A stretch of DNA of 9,872 bases from Ruminococcaceae bacterium UBA5423 (lineage in GTDB: Bacteria > Bacillota > Clostridia > Oscillospirales > Acutalibacteraceae): NCBI GenBank assembly GCA_002409375.1, contig DHNF01000072.1, positions 12,598 to 22,469 on the forward strand. The letters are read 5' to 3'. The translations under genes were made by a program, and so were the position numbers. Below, piece by piece: positions 5,170 through 9,872 of this stretch. The notes beneath the pieces are model-generated. The model searched no databases and had not been told where the DNA came from. It was given only the letters and a program-made list of their open reading frames with translations. Positions within the stretch are counted from its first letter, which is position 1. The number at the start of each line of letters is the position of its first letter.

Positions 5170-6630
5170 TTATCTTTTCAGGTTAACAAGCTCCTGAAGC
5201 ATTTCGTCCGAAACTGTTATAACCCTTGAATTGGCCTGAAAGCCCCTTTGGGTGGTTATCATATCTGTAAACTCTTTAGAAAGATCAACGTTTGACATTT
5301 CAAGACCACCTGATACAATCGTCCCGGTAGCATAACTTCCGGGACTGACAACTTCCGGTGAACCTGAGTTTTGTGTTTCAAAGAAATACACACCGTCCTG
5401 CTGAGACAACCCTTCGGGGTTTATAAACTTGGCCACCGCCACCTGCCCCAAAACCTCGATCTCGCCGGGAATATGCATGGGCACCTGATTTGATGTGTAA
5501 AAACCGGTTACAGTGCCATCGGGCGCTAAGTTGTATTCACTGAACAGCAATACATTTGATACAAGCCCACTAATATCCACCGAGGATATCGTTTCACCAC
5601 TTGTCGATGTCGTTGCATTATCTCCGACAAGAACACCGTCCGGTCCGATTTCCACATTTGTATAGATTGTCGTGCTTAAGCCTGTAGAGTCATCAATGCC
5701 TATTAAGTTGCCGTTTTCAAATGCCACATCACTATATCCCGGTATTGACAATGACGGTCCGTTAATAGAGCCGAGATTTTCTGAGTATCCGGTAAAGTGC
5801 CCCTTATAAACCGCTGAAATCGTGCCGTCCTCGGCAATCTCCCATTCTGTATAATCCGCCGGCTCTGCGGCAAAATCGCTGAATTTCGCAATGATAGCAT
5901 TGCCCGAGGTGCCATCACCGGTAACTGTACCGTCAGCATTAAACTTAATGTTTCCATATAGTACATCTACATCGCCTGTAGTAGTACTGTCTCCGATAAG
6001 CTGTCCGTTTTCATATCGTATGTTTGTATACCCGGCAACGGAAATGTCTGATAGGCTTCCAATATTTTCGTATGTATTTGGTAGATGCTCGGGATATTCA
6101 CCTGAATAAACGCCTGTAATTAATCCTTCTTTGCTTATGAAAATATTGGTATAGTCGTCAATGTTGGGAATTGTAATCGGTGATGCTTCCAAATAAGAGC
6201 CACTATTATAAGGTTGCCAGCCAGCTACCTGCAAACCGCTCGCGTCAACAAGTCTTCCTTCGGCATCAAAGGTGAAATTGCCTACCCGTGTATAGATGTC
6301 GGAACCCGTCTTGTCCCTCACCACAAAGTAACCTTCGCCGGAAATGTATAAATCCAATGTCCTGTCGGTGATCTGAATGCCGCCTCTTGTGTTTATAACG
6401 TCGATTGATGACACTGTGGAACCGTATCCTATCTGTCTGGGGTTTGTGCCTCCGGCAACATTGGAACCAGCGGATGCCCCGGATATTGTTTGATAATAGA
6501 TATCTTTAAATGTCACTCTGCTTGCTCTGAAAGCGGTTGTGTTCACGTTTGCGATGTTGTTGCCTATTACATCCATTTTAATTTGATGTGTTCTCAGTCC
6601 TGTAACTCCCGAGTATAAAGATCTTAACAT
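5170..6630 (-). CDS. flgE: FlgE, flagellar hook protein
   Basis: FlgE polymerises into the hook, the flexible joint between rod and filament; it is exported through the flagellar type III system. The 486-residue product starts MLRSLYSGVTGLRTHQIKMD and continues VIGNNIANVNTTAFR (to residue 35), the N-terminal rod/hook helix signature. The FlgE/F/G core follows with LYISGEGYFVVRD (94-106), YTRVGNFTFDAEGRLVDASGLQVAGW (113-138), GEIEVLGQVAVAKFINPEGL (389-408) and the C-terminal helix ending MITTQRGFQANSRVITVSDEMLQELVNLKR. Residues about 161-340 form the variable outer domain and contain two diverged tandem copies of one module. FlgF and FlgG are usually about 250-270 residues, so length and context favour FlgE. 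The strong Shine-Dalgarno GAGGAGGT at 6639-6646, 8 bases before the ATG, suits a structural protein made in many copies. Confidence 0.97.
   Translation of the reverse strand: MLRSLYSGVTGLRTHQIKMDVIGNNIANVNTTAFRASRVTFKDIYYQTISGASAGSNVAGGTNPRQIGYGSTVSSIDVINTRGGIQITDRTLDLYISGEGYFVVRDKTGSDIYTRVGNFTFDAEGRLVDASGLQVAGWQPYNSGSYLEASPITIPNIDDYTNIFISKEGLITGVYSGEYPEHLPNTYENIGSLSDISVAGYTNIRYENGQLIGDSTTTGDVDVLYGNIKFNADGTVTGDGTSGNAIIAKFSDFAAEPADYTEWEIAEDGTISAVYKGHFTGYSENLGSINGPSLSIPGYSDVAFENGNLIGIDDSTGLSTTIYTNVEIGPDGVLVGDNATTSTSGETISSVDISGLVSNVLLFSEYNLAPDGTVTGFYTSNQVPMHIPGEIEVLGQVAVAKFINPEGLSQQDGVYFFETQNSGSPEVVSPGSYATGTIVSGGLEMSNVDLSKEFTDMITTQRGFQANSRVITVSDEMLQELVNLKR
5617..6150 (-). repeat. Tandem duplication within the outer domain of flgE
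   Basis: Copy 1 (5911-6150, residues 161-240) and copy 2 (5617-5850, residues 261-338) share the same order of motifs with an offset of about 96-100 residues. These are T-x-x-x-I-x-x-(E/D)G-x-I-x-x-V-Y-x-G, then (I/L)-G-S followed by GY, then (Y/F)-E-N-G-x-L-I-G, then a strand and (P/A)-D-G-x-x-x-G-D. A shorter third relative, EYNLAPDGTVTGFY at residues 365-378 (about 5499-5538), is the standard FlgE motif from which the module probably expanded. The copies are clearly related in protein but well diverged in DNA. Confidence 0.75.
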
Positions 6631-6638
6631 TTATGTTT

Positions 6639-6646
6639 ACCTCCTC
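6639..6646 (-). promoter_or_regulatory. Strong ribosome binding site of flgE
   Basis: GAGGAGGT on the minus strand, 8 bases upstream of the ATG at 6630, in the 20-base gap after flgD. It is among the best Shine-Dalgarno matches in the window and fixes the flgE start. Confidence 0.7.
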
Positions 6647-6650
6647 AAAT

Positions 6651-7058
6651 TTATATTGAAATTTCAATTATTTCATTAAAAGTAACTTTTACATCATTTA
6701 CGGTGATGTATGTTTCTCCACCGATAAACTCAACCTTTTGTGCAGTGCCCTCTATTAGTTCAGTTTCGCCGTCGGGCCCGATATGTGACGCTTTTACATT
6801 TTTGCCAATATAGGACACCGAAAGAAAATTTGAAAAGCTTTCGTTTAGTTCCTGAGTGGCGGAAAGTGATGAAAACTGTGCCATCTGCGAAAGAAACTGT
6901 GTATCTTCAACCGGATTCAACATGTTTTGATTTTTTAGCTGAGCCGCCAAAAGGGTGAAAAAATCCTGCATTGAAATATCGTTATATCCACCCCTTTTCT
7001 GTGTCCCGTTTACATAAGTCTGGTTTGCCGTGATATTAGCTGTTGGTGCGATAGCCAT
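6651..7058 (-). CDS. flgD: FlgD, flagellar hook-cap/scaffold protein (short form)
   Basis: FlgD caps the growing hook and directs assembly of FlgE subunits. The 135-residue product has the hallmark FlgD N-terminal domain: FFTLLAAQLKNQNMLNPVEDTQFLSQMAQFSSLSATQELN (33-72), with the pattern L-x-x-Q-L-K-N-Q-x-x-x-x-P and Q-x-A-Q-F-S. After YIGKNV (83-88) comes a small beta-rich tail, including GTAQKVEFIGGETYITVNDVKVTFNEIIEI. Proteobacterial FlgD is about 220-230 residues and carries an Ig-like domain; the short form without it is common in Firmicutes, so I do not regard this as truncated. It lies between fliK and flgE, as in Bacillus. The Shine-Dalgarno AGGAGGT overlaps the fliK stop codon. Confidence 0.96.
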   Translation of the reverse strand: MAIAPTANITANQTYVNGTQKRGGYNDISMQDFFTLLAAQLKNQNMLNPVEDTQFLSQMAQFSSLSATQELNESFSNFLSVSYIGKNVKASHIGPDGETELIEGTAQKVEFIGGETYITVNDVKVTFNEIIEISI

Positions 7059-7065
7059 GTCACAT

Positions 7066-7072
7066 ACCTCCT
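7066..7072 (-). promoter_or_regulatory. Ribosome binding site of flgD overlapping the fliK stop
   Basis: AGGAGGT on the minus strand shares its first two bases with the fliK stop codon TAG (7073-7071) and lies 7 bases before the flgD ATG at 7058. This arrangement suggests that ribosomes finishing fliK could affect flgD initiation. Confidence 0.65.
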
Positions 7073-8432
7073 ATATAAGATAATTTAACAGCTGTTTTCC
7101 TTTGATAAATTGCTGCATGATTTCAATATTTAGGTCTATATCGCCGCCTTGCACGTACTCGTCTGTATATCTAACATTTGCAGTATTATCATTGCCATGC
7201 TGCCTATACCCTTTGTTAAGGTCGGTAAATGTATTGGAAGAGCCTGTTTGCACGTCTACATTCGTGACATCCATCTGCCTATCTGAGAGCTCATATTTTA
7301 GTTGTGCAATATTTTCGGACAATAGCTTTGAGGTGCCAGCTTTTTCTGCAATAAGGCTGAGTGACAGCTTGCCACCGGTGTATTCCATATCCACAGTCAC
7401 CCTGCCTAATTCCTCCGGCCAAAGGTCCATTGTAAATCTGGTTTTTTCATTTAACTCATTATTAGCGATTGAATCTGTTATCTGCATTACTACCGGCTTA
7501 TTTTTTATTGCTGTGGTAACAGAATTTTCTTTCCCGGAATAAACCTCTGCGCGCACCGTCTCGAAAACGGATTTTTCTTGTGTAAACAAATGATTGCTGT
7601 CTGCTATTTCAATTTTGCTTTTGTTTGGATTGCTTTTCTTTTCCAATTGAAAATGATAGTCAAAGAACTGCTTTTCGTTTTCGTCTGTTTGGTTGCCTGA
7701 CATAATTGAATTTTCTGTGTGTGCCACTTTGGCCTGCTTTGGGTTTTCTACCTTTGCAACCTGCATTGGCGTGAGCACATTGTTATGTTGATTGTCTTGT
7801 TCCAGTGCTGACACAGTGCTGGCTTCGGCGCTTTTTATTTGCCCGGTTTCTCTACTTTGTGTATTATGTATTTGTTGATGCTTTATATCTGTATTTATTG
7901 ACAGAGAATTATCCAAAATGCTAAATTCGAAATTCTGTGATGAGCCGGACACATTTTGTTCAGGCAAATGCATTTCACTTTCGACAACAAAGTTATCGGT
8001 TCCTGTTAAGGTTACCCCGTCATATTGCATGGAACTTTGAGTGTTCAGTCTGCTAATGGTATCATTATTTGTTAATTGCACTGCTATGCCCAGAACTTCC
8101 TTCGGTAATAATTGATTATTCTCTGGTAAAGTGGTTGAGCAAAGCTCAGTTGCGTCAGTAGTTAAGACATTGTTGCCATTAGTTGTTACGGATTCGTGAA
8201 TTTGAATGTCTGCATCACACCGTATACTTGTCGCCGGAGAGCAAAGTGCTGCAATATTTGGTAAAATATCTGATAAGCTTTGTTCGTCTTCCGGCTTGCT
8301 CACCTGTTTTTGAATTGTAAGAGGAAACAAAAATTGAGCAAACTCTTGGTCTTTCGCCTGCTTTACTTTTAATTTTTTTGCGCTTGTATCAACTCCCGTC
8401 ATACCAGCCTTAACCGTTACTGTGTCAAGCAT
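7071..8432 (-). CDS. fliK: FliK, flagellar hook-length control protein
   Basis: FliK measures hook length and switches the export apparatus from hook to filament substrates. The 453-residue product has a long, poorly conserved, polar N-terminal part rich in Asn, Gln, Ser and Thr (about 1-310), as expected of the secreted ruler region. It ends in a conserved hook-length control domain (about 315-397). That domain reads MDLWPEELGRVTVDMEYTGGKLSLSLIAEKAGTSKLLSENIAQLKYELSDRQMDVTNVDV, matching L-x-P-x-x-L-G-x-V-x-V-x-x and the following L-x-x-x-L-x-x-L-x-x-x-L pattern. A tail of about 55 residues follows. The name rests on this C-terminal domain and on the gene order fliJ-fliK-flgD. The ATG at 8432 has AGGCGGGTG upstream, 19 bases after fliJ. 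No clear internal repeat was seen. Confidence 0.92.
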   Translation of the reverse strand: MLDTVTVKAGMTGVDTSAKKLKVKQAKDQEFAQFLFPLTIQKQVSKPEDEQSLSDILPNIAALCSPATSIRCDADIQIHESVTTNGNNVLTTDATELCSTTLPENNQLLPKEVLGIAVQLTNNDTISRLNTQSSMQYDGVTLTGTDNFVVESEMHLPEQNVSGSSQNFEFSILDNSLSINTDIKHQQIHNTQSRETGQIKSAEASTVSALEQDNQHNNVLTPMQVAKVENPKQAKVAHTENSIMSGNQTDENEKQFFDYHFQLEKKSNPNKSKIEIADSNHLFTQEKSVFETVRAEVYSGKENSVTTAIKNKPVVMQITDSIANNELNEKTRFTMDLWPEELGRVTVDMEYTGGKLSLSLIAEKAGTSKLLSENIAQLKYELSDRQMDVTNVDVQTGSSNTFTDLNKGYRQHGNDNTANVRYTDEYVQGGDIDLNIEIMQQFIKGKQLLNYLI

Positions 8433-8451
8433 TTTTTCACCCGCCTTTGCA

Positions 8452-8883
8452 TCACGCTTTTGCGCATATAAATTCCTCGATTAGCCGTTCGTTTTCCTTG
8501 TTCTCAATTTTTTTATATATGCCGTACTGGACTTCTTTTAATTTATTCAGTGTTTTGACTTCTGTCGATGCCTTGACCAGCACCTTGGTTTGCATGTCAA
8601 TGCGTTTTTGCAATTTGTCGGCTTCACTTTGCTTTTGTTTTTGCCGCGTTTCAATTTCTCTTAAATATAAGCTGAACTGTATAAGATCGGCGGCCATAAC
8701 TCCGGCTGCGGACATAGCATTTATTCGTGCAGCATACTCGGTATGAAGTTTTTTCAAAAATGATATATCATCTTGCAAAATGTTCATCTGGGAATTGAGA
8801 TTGAGAAGTATAGTTTTTTCATTTTCCTCAATATTTTCTTTAAATCCCAATGCACTTTGCAAAGTAAACTTAAACTTCTTCAT
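8452..8883 (-). CDS. fliJ: FliJ, flagellar export chaperone/ATPase stalk protein
   Basis: FliJ is a coiled-coil protein that inserts into the FliI hexamer, resembling the gamma stalk of F1-ATPase, and couples it to the FlhA export gate. The 143-residue product begins MKKFKFTLQSALGFKENIEE, close to the usual FliJ opening (F-x-F-x-L-x-x-x-L). It is almost wholly helical and charged, with heptad-like leucines and few Pro or Gly residues, including LREIETRQKQKQSEADKLQKRIDMQTKVLVKASTEVKTLNKLKE. Low sequence conservation is normal for this family, so position directly after fliI is strong support. The ATG at 8883 follows AGGAAAGGA with a 9-base spacer, 21 bases after the fliI stop. Confidence 0.93.
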   Translation of the reverse strand: MKKFKFTLQSALGFKENIEENEKTILLNLNSQMNILQDDISFLKKLHTEYAARINAMSAAGVMAADLIQFSLYLREIETRQKQKQSEADKLQKRIDMQTKVLVKASTEVKTLNKLKEVQYGIYKKIENKENERLIEEFICAKA

Positions 8884-8904
8884 AGCCAGCTATCCTTTCC
8901 TGTT

Positions 8905-9849
8905 TTAAGCCAATGCCTGTCCCATTAATTCAAGCGTTTTTTCAAAAGGGAAGTCCGTATCCTTTTTCTGACATAAAAATTTATTTATTTTATCAATTTT
9001 ACTTATCGCTTCGTCCAGTGCTTTGTTCGTTCCGCTTTTATAAGCGCCAATGCTTATGAGATCATAGTTTTGATAGTAAACCGATAAATATTGCCTCATT
9101 GTGTTTGCCATCTGCAGATGATCGTCGCTCACTATGTCATTCATTATCCTGCTAATGCTCGCCAATATGTCTATAGCCGGGTAATGGTTCCTCATAGCTA
9201 TTGAGCGCGATAAAACTATGTGCCCGTCTAATATGCCCCTCACCGTATCCGAAATAGGTTCGTTGACATCATCGCCTTCAACAAGAACGGTATATAGTGC
9301 AGTAATTGAGCCGGTTTCAAAATTTCCGGAACGTTCGAGCAGCCTTGGCATCAATGAGTATACCGACGGCGTATACCCCCTTGCTACGGGCGGCTCTCCT
9401 GTAGCAAGCCCGATTTCACGCTGTGCCATAGCAAACCTTGTAAGTGAATCCATAAGCAACACAACATTTTTTCCGCAGTCTTTGAAGTATTCGGCAATTG
9501 CTGTGGCAACAAAAGCACATTTGAGTCTGACCATGGCCGGCTGATCAGATGTAGCAACCACTACAACAGAACGCTTCATCCCTTCCGGACCTAAATCCTT
9601 TTCAATAAATTCCTTTACCTCTCTGCCCCTTTCACCAATAAGCGCAATCACATTTATATCTGCTTGGACATTTTGTGCTATCATACCTAACAGGGTGCTT
9701 TTGCCAACGCCGCTTCCTGAAAATATACCCATCCTTTGCCCTTTTGCACAAGTAAGGAGAGAATCAATGGCTTTGACGCCCATATAGATCGGTTCGGTTA
9801 CGCGGGGTCTGGCGAGTGGATTTACAGGAGTACCGTTTACAGAGTATCT
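8905..9849 (-). CDS. fliI: FliI, flagellar export ATPase (partial, N-terminus missing)
   Basis: FliI is the hexameric ATPase that helps unfold and deliver substrates to the flagellar export gate. About 314 codons are visible of roughly 430-440 expected; the N-terminal ~120 residues lie beyond the window. The earliest trustworthy sequence is RYSVNGTPVNPLARPRVTEP, typical of FliI just before the ATPase domain. The ATG at 9783 lies inside this conserved region (IYMGVKAID) and is not the true start. Visible motifs are Walker A GSGVGKST (9694-9717), GERGREVKEF with the catalytic Glu, Walker B VVLLMDSLTRFAMAQRE, GYTPSVYSLMPRLLERSG, DTVRGILDGHIVLSR with a likely Arg finger, and a C-terminal helical part ending FEKTLELMGQALA. 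The GYTPSVYSLMPRLLERSG block separates it from F1 beta subunits. To the right of 9849 the reading frame enters an inverted copy of fliI sequence and meets a stop. Confidence 0.96.
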   Translation of the reverse strand, partial: RYSVNGTPVNPLARPRVTEPIYMGVKAIDSLLTCAKGQRMGIFSGSGVGKSTLLGMIAQNVQADINVIALIGERGREVKEFIEKDLGPEGMKRSVVVVATSDQPAMVRLKCAFVATAIAEYFKDCGKNVVLLMDSLTRFAMAQREIGLATGEPPVARGYTPSVYSLMPRLLERSGNFETGSITALYTVLVEGDDVNEPISDTVRGILDGHIVLSRSIAMRNHYPAIDILASISRIMNDIVSDDHLQMANTMRQYLSVYYQNYDLISIGAYKSGTNKALDEAISKIDKINKFLCQKKDTDFPFEKTLELMGQALA

Positions 9850-9872
9850 AACCGATCTATATGGGCGTCAAA
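9772..9872. repeat. Perfect 23-base inverted repeat at the right edge (fold-back end)
   Basis: Positions 9772-9794 (inside fliI) and 9850-9872 (the last bases of the window) are exact reverse complements, separated by 55 bases. The match stops abruptly at 9795/9849, where C faces T. fliI coding fits well through 9849, with RYSVNGTP at its start. In the inverted arm the same frame reads SVR and then hits TGA at 9870-9868, which does not fit the FliI N-terminal part. The arm therefore looks like a fold-back duplication of fliI sequence, most likely an assembly or amplification artefact. Confidence 0.85.

Noticed and set aside
5170..6630. FlgF or FlgG rod protein instead of FlgE
   Set aside because: The length of 486 residues, the large outer domain and the position after flgD and before flbD all favour the hook protein.
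6651..7058. Truncated flgD
   Set aside because: The product is short compared with proteobacterial FlgD, but the stop is clean, the next gene has its own strong ribosome binding site, and short FlgD is common in Firmicutes.
7500..8400. Possible low-complexity repeats in the polar part of FliK
   Set aside because: The region is Asn/Gln/Ser/Thr-rich, but I could not see a regular repeat unit; this composition is ordinary for FliK.
8905..9783. ATG at 9783 as the start of fliI
   Set aside because: Conserved FliI sequence (residues such as NPLARPRVTEPIY) continues upstream in frame to 9849, so this methionine is internal.
1..9872. CRISPR array, tRNA, rRNA, riboswitch, prophage or defence genes
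   Set aside because: No direct repeat array or structured-RNA gap was visible; flagellar genes fill the window with gaps of at most about 41 bases.

Overview
This window is one continuous block of flagellar genes, all on the minus strand. It reads from the right edge to the left as fliI (partial) - fliJ - fliK - flgD - flgE - flbD - motA - motB - fliM - fliN - fliO - fliP - fliQ - fliR (partial). The gene order, moderate-to-low GC, AGGAGG-type ribosome binding sites, short FlgD and presence of FlbD all point to a Gram-positive, Clostridia-like member of the Firmicutes. I cannot name a genus. No gap between neighbouring genes exceeds about 41 bases, and I see no internal promoter or terminator. 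The window is therefore most simply read as the middle of one long fla-type operon, with the fliE/F/G/H part expected beyond the right edge and flhB/flhA beyond the left edge.

Right third (about 6650-9850): export ATPase FliI, its coiled-coil partner FliJ, the hook-length ruler FliK and the hook-cap scaffold FlgD. Middle (about 3390-6630): hook protein FlgE, the small FlbD protein, and the stator pair MotA/MotB. Left third (1-3357): switch proteins FliM and FliN, then the membrane export-gate proteins FliO, FliP, FliQ and FliR. Together these genes supply the export ATPase and gate, the hook with its cap and length control, the stator, and part of the C-ring.

Points worth attention: (a) FlgE has a diverged tandem duplication of a module of about 98 residues in its exposed middle. 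(b) FliM lacks a recognisable N-terminal CheY-binding motif, FliN is the short form without a CheC-like phosphatase domain, and no cheY lies between fliN and fliO. (c) MotB has Ala where the peptidoglycan-binding GHTD motif normally has Asp. (d) motAB sits where fliL is often found, and fliL is absent. (e) Both ends look like contig-break structures. The right 23 bases are an exact inverted copy of sequence inside fliI. The left ~33 bases are GC-rich, do not fit FliR, and weakly resemble an IS21-type element tip.

Apart from these details I see a well-known system. I found no CRISPR array, tRNA, rRNA, complete mobile element or undescribed defence-type locus.
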